Shown here one piece after another: positions 8,575 to 18,763 of a stretch of DNA of 64,000 bases. The notes beneath the pieces are model-generated. The model was not told the origin of the DNA and did not search any database. It saw only the letters and a program-made list of their open reading frames with translations. This DNA comes from CAVSCD01 sp963726335 (GTDB taxonomy: Bacteria > Acidobacteriota > Aminicenantia > Aminicenantales > UBA8522). How positions within the stretch are numbered: the stretch's first letter is position 1; each line of letters opens with the position of its first letter. The DNA lies in assembly GCA_963726335.1 (NCBI GenBank), contig CAVSCD010000012.1, forward strand, positions 930,001 to 994,000, in the 5' to 3' direction. Both the position numbers and the translations under genes were made by a program.

Positions 8575-9308
8575 CGGGCCCCCCCTCCGAGAAGCTTCTC
8601 GAGGTTCGAGGCGAAGACCTTATCGAGGTCGGCGGGGGAGGCGACATAGCGCGATATCTTTTCGACCTCGAGGCCCATCGCGTTCAACGGATGGTTCGAG
8701 CCGTAGAGGACCCGCTCCGTGCCCACCGCCTCGATCAGGATCCTGATGACGACGGGAAGATGCGTGGACGTCTCGACGAAGATGTTCGGCGCGGCCTTGT
8801 AGGCGAAGACGACGTCGTTCCAGTAATCGCTGTAGGCGGCGTGGCCCATGATGAACCGCCCCTCGGGATAGCGCAGGCAGAGCTCGCTCAGTTGAAAGGG
8901 CGACGACGCGACGGCCGTTCCGGTGTGAAAGTAGACGGGTTTCCGGCCGTCGACGGCGGCTTCGACGACCGGCCGCGCCACCGGGTCGATGATCTGGAAA
9001 CCTTGAAGCACCGGGTGGAGCTTCAGGCCCGCGGCGCCCAGGTCGAAGGCCCGCTTGACCTCCTCGACCGCGGCCGCCCCGAACCAGGGGTTCGCCGTAC
9101 AGAAAGCCGTCAGCCGGTCCGGATGCCGCCCCATCGCCTCGAGGACCGCCTCGTTACCCTCCCGGTTCGCGACGGCGATCTGCCGGTCGGCCGGGACGAT
9201 GACGGCGCGCTCGACGCCGCAGGCATCCATCTCCTCGAGGAGCGAATCGGCCGTGACCGTGTAATCCAGGCCCCGGCCCAGGTGGCAGTGGGCGTCGTAA
9301 ATGCGCAT
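8571..9308 (-). CDS. TIM-barrel amidohydrolase-family protein (second of a pair)
   Basis: A 245-residue paralogue of the neighbouring amidohydrolase. It has DAHCHLG at residues 4-10, KLHPVLQGF near 98, YFHTG near 128, MGHAAYSDYW near 152 and GSNHP near 204, the usual ligand set of this superfamily. It follows the DegT aminotransferase gene by three nt and overlaps the next gene by four, so aminotransferase and both hydrolases are one transcription unit. The two paralogues are diverged enough to have different substrates or to form a heteromer. Confidence 0.75.
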   Translation of the reverse strand: MRIYDAHCHLGRGLDYTVTADSLLEEMDACGVERAVIVPADRQIAVANREGNEAVLEAMGRHPDRLTAFCTANPWFGAAAVEEVKRAFDLGAAGLKLHPVLQGFQIIDPVARPVVEAAVDGRKPVYFHTGTAVASSPFQLSELCLRYPEGRFIMGHAAYSDYWNDVVFAYKAAPNIFVETSTHLPVVIRILIEAVGTERVLYGSNHPLNAMGLEVEKISRYVASPADLDKVFASNLEKLLGGGAR

Positions 9309-9311
9309 AGT

Positions 9312-10511
9312 CTAGCCTTTTCCGAGCTGGGCGATGACCGAGTGGAGGCGGTCGGCGTCACGCTTGGCGGTTTCCTCGGCCCCCACGAGATAGGCGAGTA
9401 TGAGCCGGGGCACGGCCCGCTCGGCCGCCGGGCAGGTCCCGTCCTCGTAGCGCGCGGAATGCCCCGTGTTCTCGGGCGCTCGAAAGGCGTGGGCGCGGCG
9501 TTCGCTGATGACCGGGTGCTTATAGGCCGGCATGCCCGTGTAGCCGATGGAAACCGAGGTCAGCCCCGCCTCCTTCACGGCCGCCCTGAATTCGTCGAGA
9601 GCGGGCGCTCCGCCGCCGGCGCTTTCGTCGAGCGTTGCCGCCCAATGATAAAAGCTGTGCTCGGCGCCGTCCGGGCCGCGCTGGAGCTTGATCCACGGGC
9701 AGCCCGCGACCGCCCGGTCGAAAAGCGCCGCCTTCCGGCGCAGCCCGGCGATGAATTCCGGCATCGTCTCGAGCTGCGCCAGCCCGACGGCGGCCGTAAG
9801 GTCGTTCATCCGGTAGTTATAATCGAGATTATAAGCGACCGATAGAAAGGTCGGCGCCCCGGCCTGCGCGCCGAGCTTGGCCGCGATCTCGTCGGACGAA
9901 GTCGTCGCCATCCCGCCGTCGCCCGTCGAGAGCTGCTTGCTGGCCTGGAAGCTGAAGCAGCCGACATCTCCCCAGGCCCCGGTCATCCGCCCCTTGTAGG
10001 ACGCGAACAAAGACTCCGCGCAGTCCTCGATGACGAAGAGCTTATGCCGCCGGGCGATCTTCAGGATCCTGTCCATGTCCGCCGGCAGCCCCCAGGCGTG
10101 GGTGACGATGATCGCCCGGGTGCGCTCCGTGACGAGCGGTTCGACCGTGTCCGGGTCCAGGTTGTGGGTCACCGGGTCGATGTCGGCAAAAACCGGAATG
10201 GCCGAGTTGTAGAGGACCGCGAGCGCGCCGAAGATGAACTCGGAATCGCAAATGACCTCGGTCCCGGGGCCGGCGCCGGCGCACAGCACGGCGCTGTGGA
10301 GGGCGCACATGCAGTTCGCCATGGCCACGGCGCGCTGGGCCCCGATCGCGCGGGCGAAAGCCGCTTCGAATCGGGGGACGAACGTGCCGCCCATGATGCT
10401 CGAAAGGTGTCCCGAAACGAGCACCTGCTTGAGATAGGGGAGGTCGTTTCCGGAGTAATCCCGCCCCGCTCCCGCTTTTTCCTGTTCGATCAGATCGTCA
10501 TCGTCGGGCAT
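9312..10511 (-). CDS. DegT/DnrJ/EryC1/StrS-family PLP-dependent aminotransferase
   Basis: A 399-residue fold-type I enzyme. The PLP lysine is in FSFQASKQLSTGDGG (near residue 198), with the preceding VIEDCAES supplying the pyridine-contacting Asp. N-terminal VPRFEAAFA and NCMCALHSAV are family segments. Such enzymes aminate keto sugars or cyclitols. The ATG at 10511 is preferred: GGAAGG lies nine nt upstream of it, while the ATG at 10520 directly abuts that site. It leads a row with two amidohydrolases and a Gfo/Idh oxidoreductase. StrS-family aminotransferase with Gfo/Idh partners is a known pairing in amino-cyclitol and amino-sugar metabolism. The exact sugar cannot be inferred. Confidence 0.8.
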   Translation of the reverse strand: MPDDDDLIEQEKAGAGRDYSGNDLPYLKQVLVSGHLSSIMGGTFVPRFEAAFARAIGAQRAVAMANCMCALHSAVLCAGAGPGTEVICDSEFIFGALAVLYNSAIPVFADIDPVTHNLDPDTVEPLVTERTRAIIVTHAWGLPADMDRILKIARRHKLFVIEDCAESLFASYKGRMTGAWGDVGCFSFQASKQLSTGDGGMATTSSDEIAAKLGAQAGAPTFLSVAYNLDYNYRMNDLTAAVGLAQLETMPEFIAGLRRKAALFDRAVAGCPWIKLQRGPDGAEHSFYHWAATLDESAGGGAPALDEFRAAVKEAGLTSVSIGYTGMPAYKHPVISERRAHAFRAPENTGHSARYEDGTCPAAERAVPRLILAYLVGAEETAKRDADRLHSVIAQLGKG

Positions 10512-10551
10512 AGTGCGCATCCTTCCGCCGGGTGTCTGGCCGCCCGGCCGG

Positions 10552-11599
10552 TCATTTTTCGTTGATCCGGGTGAGCTTCCAGGCGTCGGGGGTCATGTTG
10601 TTCCCGGCGACAACCCAGAGCGCATCCTGATAGACGAACAGGCTCGACGCGTGGCGCGGCGGCCACGGCGTGTCCGGAACCTCGAACCAGGCTTTCCCGT
10701 CCTCGGACCACCAGGCGTCGTTCCGGTTTTTTCCGCTCCAGCCCTCGAGCACCCACAGCCGGCCGTCGAAGACGGCGACATCGTGGTACTGGCGCGGTTC
10801 CCAGGGCGCGCGGTCAAGAACCTTTTCCCAGCGGAGGCCGTCGGGCGAGCTCCAGACCTCGTTGTAGTAGTTCCGCTTGGGAGTGGTCGGGGTATCGTAG
10901 GTGCCGCCGCCCAGGATCCAGATCCTGTCCTTGAAAACGGCGCTGCCGCCGATCATGCCGCGCGGCGACCAGGGCGCGTGCTCGAGGACCCTCGTCCATG
11001 TCACGCCGTCTTCCGTGCTCCAGACGTCGTTGTGGAAGACCTCGGGCTCGGGGGCGAACGGCGGGACCGTCTGGCCGCCCATCACCCAGATCTTGTCCTT
11101 GAAGGCCACGGTGTAGTGGAGCGCGCGCGGCGCCCACGGCACCCGGTCGGTGATCTCGTCCCAGTTGACGCCGTCGGCGCTCGCCCAGACGTCGTTCTGG
11201 TAATGCCCGCGGAGCGGGTCGCCGCCGACGATCCACATACGATTGCGATGGACGACGTACCCGGCCGTGTGCCGCCCTTCCCAGGGAGCGGCTGGATTGA
11301 CGAGCGTCCAGGCCGCGCCGTCGGTCGACGACCAGACCTCGCTGTTGGTGTGACCCTTGACGGCGAAGTGGACGGGGTCCTCCGGGTTCCAGCCGCCCAG
11401 CAGCCACATCTTGCCGTTGAAGACGAGCGCGCCCGCGCCGTCCCGGGCGGCGAACGCCGCCTGCTTTCGTGACGCAGGTCCATTTGTACTGCGCAGTCTT
11501 CGCCGGCTGAGGGCTTGAAATCAGGACGGCGGCCCCGATGACGCCGACTGCCGCCGCGGCCGCCGAAAACAGGAGTATCCGGATGGAAGGTATTTTCAT
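10552..11599 (-). CDS. secreted kelch/galactose-oxidase-like repeat protein, one frameshift
   Basis: An N-terminal signal or anchor segment (MKIPSIRILLFSAAAAAVG) is read from 11599. After a shift near 11465 the frame continues as a beta-propeller to 10552. At least five repeats of about 50 residues carry NDVWSS.DG..W and (P)WxPR patterns followed by WVMGG or WIVGG. The span is 1,048 nt, one base over a multiple of three, so a single insertion restores about 348 residues. The ATG at 11599 sits 7 nt after a TATGAT box. It is probably periplasmic or surface-exposed and sits upstream of the DegT/amidohydrolase genes. A sialate- or glycan-binding role is possible but not shown. Confidence 0.65.
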
Positions 11600-11606
11600 G
11601 GACGGA

Positions 11607-11636
11607 ATCATAATTCGGGCCCTCGGTGCGAGTCAA
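11607..11636 (-). promoter_or_regulatory. promoter of the kelch-like gene, apparently leaderless
   Basis: On the minus strand TTGACT (11636-11631), 18 nt, then TATGAT (11612-11607). Only seven nt separate the -10 box from the ATG at 11599, so transcription would start at or next to the A of the start codon. Confidence 0.6.
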
Positions 11637-11783
11637 GAAAATGGCAGCGATGAATACAGAAACCGTTTTGCTTCATCTTTTTCATCGAATGCCTTAGGCA
11701 CCGGCAACTCGCGCTGCTTGGTCGCATACATAACGCTTCATTAGGCCTGGTGAACCGCGTCACCGGGCGCCCGGAAGAGGCTG

Positions 11784-13943
11784 TTATGAGCCGGCACGCA
11801 CGCTGAAAGACGTCCGCGTGTTGGCGAGCGCCCCCGTGGCTTTGTCTCCGGCGTGGATATAGATCAGGTATTTTCCCTCGGGTACCAAGTCGAGCGGGAA
11901 TTCGAGAAAACTGAGGACGATGTTCCTCAGCCGGGCCCTGTTCATCAATTGAAAGGGGACATGGAGCGCCGCGCCGGAGTCCGCGTTGACCAGGCTGGCC
12001 GAAAAAGCCAGGCCTGTCTCGTCAGGGAGCAAGGTCGTCATGGGGACCACGACCGTGACCTTTCCTCTGCCCGCCGGAATCTCGCCCAATACGGGCGTGA
12101 ACCGTGCTTCATCGAAGGGATAGATGTCGCGCCAGGACAAAGAGTCGCTCCTCTCCCGGGTCTTCCCCTCGATACAACCGAGCCTGCCTCCCTCGACAAG
12201 CATAAGCGGCGAGCCCAGGACCAGCGTCGAGGGGCCGCGCTTGGCGATATTGACGGCGCTCGAGGCGACGGCGCTCTGCCCCGTATCCAGGTCCCTGATG
12301 ACCAGGCGGCACTTATATTGGCCCGGCTGCGGCGCGATCCCGGAGGAGAACAAAAGCTCTTTCCCCCTGTAATCGGCCAGCTTGACGGTCGCCCGCTGCA
12401 GGCTGGCGAGGTTATCCTTCTCGTCAAAGAAAAGGGCGACGAATTCCGCAGTCTTGCCGCCGAAAGCGTCGAGGGTGTCCTTAGGGATCTTCGAGATCGT
12501 GCGCAGGCGCGTGCCCTCTCCCGCGTCGTAAGACAGTGCGGTCATCGACAGCCGCTTGGGCGCCTGAAGGTCGGACCGCTCGTTAAGGGCCAGGTCGAAA
12601 AGCTGGAGCTCTTTTTCGATCTTCGAGAAGTCGCGGAACGGCTTGGGGTTGAAGTAGCCCGACTGGGTCCGGACCTGGCAGCCTTTTCGTTTAACGGAAA
12701 CTTTAATGTTGCGGAACTCGCCGTCCGGGGCCGTGGAGATGGCGTAGCCGATGACGTAGTAAGCCCCCGTGATGTCTTGAACCTTGTCCAGGCTTTCTTC
12801 GTAGAAGGTGATGTTCGAAAAATACTGTCCGCCGGTCTGCTTGCTGAGCCGCCGCAGCGTGTCCTGACCTGTCGTCTTGTCGTCGCGCAGTGGGCTCGAA
12901 GTCGAACGGCGCACGCCGTCGGCGCTGAACATCCCGCCCAGCCCTGTTTCGAATTGCATTTCGTCATAGGCGAAAAGTGAAGAGAGCTTCGATGATTCCC
13001 GGGTGTCGAAAGCGTAGAATGAACAGTTAGAAGCGGAGAACTCCTTCAACATCGACTCCTGGAGCGGCTGCAGCGTCGATTCCCCGAGCTCGAACTGTGA
13101 TTGGGCGGTGCTCCTGACGTTGCCGATACCTGAACCGGCAACGCGGCCGCTGTAGATGAGGGAATATGGAATACCGGTAGAGAAGAAAAGGATGTTCTTC
13201 TGCCCCGGGACGAGCCGCAGCGCCTTGGCCGCCGACGCCAAGTTAAGGAAGTAGTTCCGGACCTGGAGCTGGGAATCCCGGCGTTGGCCCTCGATCTTAT
13301 TGAGGGCGACGCGGAAATTCTGGTCGGGCGGGGGTCCGTCATCCGCGATGGATGCCAATTGCCAGTAAGCCTGCTCAACTTCCTCTGCCCGGCCGGAGAT
13401 TTCTTTCCCTGTAATCTTGGTCACAGCCTCGCGGACTTTGTCATGGTCGGTGGCAAAGTACTCATGAACCTTGAGCCCCTTGATCATGGAATACGAAAAC
13501 AACGCGACTTCGTCTCCCGGCAGGACCTGGGTATCGAGAAAGTGAAGGGCCGCCTGGACGCCGGCCACGACGCCCTTTTGGCTGTTGAAGGCGAAATCGA
13601 AGAAAAGGATGAACCTCCGATTGAGCGCCCGGGTCTCGACCGGCGTTTCGATTAAAGTTTCAGCTTCTGCCGGCCGACGGTTCTCTTCCGGAGCGGGCTG
13701 AAGCTCATGCTTCTCGAATTCTGTGATCGCGACGGGCTGGCCGTTGTCGAGGACGGTGAAGTCGTCTTTGGTCAGGTCCGTGACCGGCTTCCCGTCCTTG
13801 TCCGTGACATAGACTTGGATGAGCTTCAAAGATACGGTCACTTCGTACTGCAGCGGCTTCTGAGCGTCGGGTCTTTCCTGGGGAGGATAAGTGACACCCG
13901 AAAGGAGCGCGGCGACCGCGAAAAGCCTGAGAAATGTTCCCAA
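11784..13943 (-). CDS. VWFA-related domain protein of the acidobacterial type
   Basis: A 719-residue secreted protein. A hydrophobic N-terminus is followed by VTVSLKLIQVYVTDKDGKPV..L..DDF.VLDNG, the conserved opening of the acidobacterial VWFA-related family, then a von Willebrand A fold from about residue 110 to 400. The MIDAS motif DxSxS is not conserved: the strand reads FILFFDFAFNS, so metal-dependent adhesion is doubtful. FYAFDTR, TGGQYF, YYVIGY and GYFNPKP are family motifs. The C-terminal 300 residues look like beta-sandwich modules. The start is TTG, one nt after the stop of an 88-codon frame. Function is not known. Confidence 0.8.
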   Translation of the reverse strand: MGTFLRLFAVAALLSGVTYPPQERPDAQKPLQYEVTVSLKLIQVYVTDKDGKPVTDLTKDDFTVLDNGQPVAITEFEKHELQPAPEENRRPAEAETLIETPVETRALNRRFILFFDFAFNSQKGVVAGVQAALHFLDTQVLPGDEVALFSYSMIKGLKVHEYFATDHDKVREAVTKITGKEISGRAEEVEQAYWQLASIADDGPPPDQNFRVALNKIEGQRRDSQLQVRNYFLNLASAAKALRLVPGQKNILFFSTGIPYSLIYSGRVAGSGIGNVRSTAQSQFELGESTLQPLQESMLKEFSASNCSFYAFDTRESSKLSSLFAYDEMQFETGLGGMFSADGVRRSTSSPLRDDKTTGQDTLRRLSKQTGGQYFSNITFYEESLDKVQDITGAYYVIGYAISTAPDGEFRNIKVSVKRKGCQVRTQSGYFNPKPFRDFSKIEKELQLFDLALNERSDLQAPKRLSMTALSYDAGEGTRLRTISKIPKDTLDAFGGKTAEFVALFFDEKDNLASLQRATVKLADYRGKELLFSSGIAPQPGQYKCRLVIRDLDTGQSAVASSAVNIAKRGPSTLVLGSPLMLVEGGRLGCIEGKTRERSDSLSWRDIYPFDEARFTPVLGEIPAGRGKVTVVVPMTTLLPDETGLAFSASLVNADSGAALHVPFQLMNRARLRNIVLSFLEFPLDLVPEGKYLIYIHAGDKATGALANTRTSFSVRAGS

Positions 13944-13944
13944 C

Positions 13945-14211
13945 CTACTTCTCGAAATCCGTCTCGGTTTCGACGGTGAAGAACTTGTATTCCTTGTAGA
14001 CGACCTTGGTCACCGCCCGGACGAACCTGGCGCCGTCCTTGTCGACGTAGGCTTCCTCGGTCAGGTCGAGGCTCGGGAACCGCAGGCCGTTCTTTTCGAA
14101 CCCGAACTCGGTGTCAGGCGTGACCTCGGGGGTTGGATTCGAATCTCTTCGCTCGCTGCTCGATGATCTCGCGGCGGCCTGCCGGAGGGCTTTAGCTCTC
14201 ATGCGCTTCAC
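13945..14211 (-). CDS. short hypothetical protein or gene remnant
   Basis: An 88-codon frame beginning GTG with GCGAGGGG upstream. The C-terminal half (VDKDGARFVRAVTKVVYKEY, then FFTVETETDFEK) looks like real protein: alternating pattern, acidic end, correct codon bias. The N-terminal half is Arg/Ser-rich and resembles read-through of a degraded or frameshifted stretch. It ends one nt before the VWFA gene starts, so it is probably co-transcribed with it. It could be the tail of a larger periplasmic protein whose front has been lost. Not recognised. Confidence 0.4.
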   Translation of the reverse strand: MKRMRAKALRQAAARSSSSERRDSNPTPEVTPDTEFGFEKNGLRFPSLDLTEEAYVDKDGARFVRAVTKVVYKEYKFFTVETETDFEK

Positions 14212-14521
14212 CCCCTCGCATAATCCATCCGTTCTTATTCATAGCATATTCTATGCCAAGATCGAAAAAGAATTTTCAGGGAAGATTGCCGATGATGCGC
14301 CGAGCGCATGTCCACTTAATGTATCAGGTGTCCCCCCCCCGGTGACACCCGCCTTCAATGCTGCTCAGTAGCATCTTAACTCCGGTTCGAGGCTCGGCAA
14401 AGGATGATCCCCGGCCTGCGCGGCGAATGAAAGGAGAGCAAGCGCAATGGCGGGCAGGTTCATGACGTGGCGATGTCCCCGGGGGCCGAGTGGCGACGGG
14501 CACGAGGTGGCAGTTGGCCGG
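14212..14521. other. intergenic stretch without a gene
   Basis: About 310 nt between the small hypothetical frame and dnaJ. It holds two small inverted repeats (ATGCGC-CGA-GCGCAT at 14295-14309; GGTGTC at 14327-14332 with GACACC at 14344-14349) and a run of nine C at 14332-14340. No gene or clear promoter was recognised. Confidence 0.5.
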
Positions 14522-15635
14522 TCATTCCTCGCCCGAGATCTTGGCGAACTCCTCCATGAGCTTCCGTTGCTCGGGGGAGAGGCGAGCGGGGATGGCGACG
14601 TTGACGCGGACGAGCTCGTCCCCCACGCCCTTGCCCCGGAGGTCGCGGATCCCTCTCCCTTTCAGCCGAAAGGTCCGGCCGGGCTGGGTGCCGGCGGGGA
14701 TCTTCATCTTGACGGAGCCGTCGAGCGTCGGGACCTCGACCTGGCCGCCGAGCACCGCCTGGCTCAAGCTGACCGTCATTTCCGTGACGAGGTTGTTGTC
14801 CTCCCGTTTGAAGACGGGATGCGGCTGGACTTCGATGAGCACGTAAAGATCGCCGGTGCCGGCCGTCCCGGCTTCCCCTTCGCCCCGGACCCTCAGGCTC
14901 GAGCCCGTTTCGACGCCGGGCGGAAACTTCACCTTGATAGTCCGTCTGACCTTCTTCCGTCCCTGGCCGCCGCAGTCCGGACAGGGAGAGGTGACGATCG
15001 TTCCGGCGCCGCCGCAGCGGGGGCACGGCTGGGCCAGCCGCATTCCCCCTGTCGCCACGGCGACTCTGCCCGGAGCCTTTGCATTGAGGGCAGGCCGTCC
15101 GCGGCGTTCCCGGCCTGGCCCCGTTGCCGCCGCACGTCGGACACGTTTCGTAGCGCGGGACCGCGATGGTCTTTTCGGCGCCCCGCGCCGCCTCTTCGAG
15201 CGGGATGGCGATCGTGACCCGGAGGTCCCGGCCGCGCTGGCTGGCCGCGCGGCCGCGCGGCCGCCGGCCCCCGGAGATGTCGAACCCGAGGCCCCCGAAC
15301 AAGCTCTCGAACAGGTTCTCGCCGATCCCGAAGTCGCCCATGTCCTGGAACACGCTTCCGAAATCGGCGCCCCGGAAGATATCTTCGGCCGCGTATTGCT
15401 GGTCGATGCCGGCGTGCCCGTACTGGTCGTAGGTGGCGCGCTTCTGGGGGTCCGAAAGGACGGCGTAGGCCTCGGAGATCTCCTTGAACTTCTCCTCGGC
15501 TGCCTTTTTCTTCTCGACCGGCACTCGGTCCGGGTGGTGGCGGAGGGCGAGCTCCCGGTAGGCCTTCTTCAGATCTTCGAAGGTCGCGCTCCTCTGGACG
15601 CCCAGGATCTCGTAATAATCGCGCTTCGCGGCCAT
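14522..15635 (-). CDS. dnaJ: chaperone DnaJ (Hsp40), one frameshift
   Basis: J domain at residues 1-70 with the HPD motif (LRHHPDR), a Gly/Phe-rich linker, then four zinc-binding CxxCxGxG repeats (CPTCGGNG, CPQCKGSG, CPRCGGAG, CPDCGGQG) and the C-terminal substrate-binding domains. The frame breaks near 15055-15065, between the second and third zinc repeats, and continues one frame over to 14522. The 1,114-nt span is one base more than a multiple of three; a single extra base gives a normal 370-residue protein. It follows dnaK by 44 nt on the same strand, so it works with DnaK in protein folding and stress recovery. Confidence 0.85.
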
Positions 15636-15679
15636 GTTTTCGCCGGCCTCCTCAGGCCGGAAGCCTGAAACCGCGGGGT

Positions 15680-17595
<1,916 letters not shown>

Positions 17596-17742
17596 TGTGT
17601 CCTCCTTGTCAGCTGTCTTGCTCCGGAACCTTGGCCACAGGAACGTTTGGATCCGCGATAGACCTGAATTGTTCTGCGGCTGTTCAGGATTAGAGGGGAC
17701 GGTCTCTGAGAAGACCCGGCCCCGTCTTTTTCTTACAAAAAA

Positions 17743-17771
17743 ATGATAAACGATGCCCGCGCGGGTGTCAA
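17743..17771 (-). promoter_or_regulatory. dnaK promoter
   Basis: On the minus strand TTGACA (17771-17766), 17 nt, TATCAT (17748-17743), giving a 5' leader of about 140 nt before dnaK. No CIRCE sequence (TTAGCACTC-N9-GAGTGCTAA) is present. Confidence 0.7.
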
Positions 17772-17794
17772 GGAGGGGTGCCCTCTCCTTGACA
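17766..17794. promoter_or_regulatory. 10-bp inverted repeat with 9-nt spacer over two back-to-back -35 boxes
   Basis: TGTCAAGGAG at 17766-17775 and CTCCTTGACA at 17785-17794 are perfect inverse complements separated by nine nt. Their outer six bases are the -35 boxes of the divergent dnaK and plus-strand promoters. The arm-spacer-arm geometry resembles CIRCE but the sequence differs, so it is a candidate operator for a heat-shock or other repressor. Confidence 0.5.
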
Positions 17795-17817
17795 TCCGGG
17801 GCCCGGATAACTAGGAT
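17789..17817 (+). promoter_or_regulatory. promoter divergent from dnaK
   Basis: TTGACA at 17789-17794, 17 nt, TAGGAT at 17812-17817. Transcription would start near 17824, the first base of a 45-codon frame that precedes the VTT-domain gene. Confidence 0.5.
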
Positions 17818-17823
17818 TGCCGC

Positions 17824-17961
17824 ATGCCGTCGAGCCTCCAGGGCCGGCCGAGCACCCGGCGGAAGCAAATGCTCAAGTATCCTGGCCGGAGCCTGTCCCT
17901 CTCCATCGAATACGCCTTCGACGACATGTTCCGTTCCGGCGGTCGGTCCGTGACACGCTGA
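17824..17961 (+). CDS. possible leaderless small protein, 45 residues
   Basis: ATG six nt after a TAGGAT -10 box, 45 codons, TGA at 17959-17961, then the VTT-domain gene after 16 nt. The predicted peptide is basic (MPSSLQGRPSTRRKQMLKYP at its start) with no hydrophobic helix. No homologue is recognised. The evidence is only position and an uninterrupted frame, so it could equally be untranslated leader. Confidence 0.25.
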   Translation: MPSSLQGRPSTRRKQMLKYPGRSLSLSIEYAFDDMFRSGGRSVTR

Positions 17962-17977
17962 AAGGCCCATAAGATCC

Positions 17978-18697
17978 ATGGCCGACGAAAAACAAGACTA
18001 TCCACCCGAAGATACGGAAGCTCCTTCTGTCCTGCGGGGCCTGAGCCGGCGCCAGCGGAACATCCTCCTCATCACCGAGTCCGCTTTCGTCATCGTCTTC
18101 ATCGTCGTCTGGCTCGCCTCGGGGCTCCTCCAGAAGAGCACCAACCTTCTTATTCTTTTCCTCTACAGCTTCCCCTCCGAGTTCCTGATGGCCGTCCTTC
18201 CCCACGAGCCGGTCCTCATCTATTTCGGCAAGTCCTTCAGCCCCGCCACGGTGATGGCCGTCGCGCTCTCGAGCACGCTGCTCGTCGAATTGACGAACTA
18301 CTATGCCATCGGCCAACTCTTCGACCTCCGGGCCTTCCAGAAGATCAAGGCGAGCCCGCTGGTCAACAAGGCCGTCAACCTTTTCCTCAAGGCTCCTTTT
18401 CCGGCGCTCGTGGTCTTCGCCTTCGCGCCGATCATCTTCTACCCGTTCCGGTTTCTCACCGTCCTTTCGAAATATCCGGCCAGGAAGTATATCCTGGCCG
18501 TGGCCCTCGGCCGCGGCCCGAGGTTCTTCCTGCTGGCGTTGCTGGGAAGCCGGGTCGACGTTCCGATCAGCGCCCTGATCCTGTTCACGCTGTCTCTCTT
18601 CCTCATGGGTGCCGTGCCGTACACGAGAAGCTATCTGAAAAAGAGGCGCCTCAAGGCGAGGCAGATCGAGGCCGGGGCGGACAGACGCTGCGAATGA
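17978..18697 (+). CDS. VTT (SNARE-associated/DedA-like) family membrane protein
   Basis: A 239-residue inner-membrane protein with a polar N-terminus of about 30 residues, then five or six hydrophobic segments. The end of the VTT region, YILAVALGRGPRFFLLALLG, is the typical re-entrant GRGPRF(Y) motif of DedA/YqaA/TVP38-type proteins, linked in other bacteria to undecaprenyl-phosphate or phosphatidylethanolamine flipping. The C-terminus is basic (LKKRRLKAR). It is divergent from dnaK and may share its control region. The particular lipid substrate cannot be stated. Confidence 0.7.
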   Translation: MADEKQDYPPEDTEAPSVLRGLSRRQRNILLITESAFVIVFIVVWLASGLLQKSTNLLILFLYSFPSEFLMAVLPHEPVLIYFGKSFSPATVMAVALSSTLLVELTNYYAIGQLFDLRAFQKIKASPLVNKAVNLFLKAPFPALVVFAFAPIIFYPFRFLTVLSKYPARKYILAVALGRGPRFFLLALLGSRVDVPISALILFTLSLFLMGAVPYTRSYLKKRRLKARQIEAGADRRCE

Positions 18698-18763
18698 CCC
18701 CCCGGCCCTGGTTCAGGGGAAGGTACGGGACGACCCGGTTCCGCCCGGCCGTCGGAACAGGCT

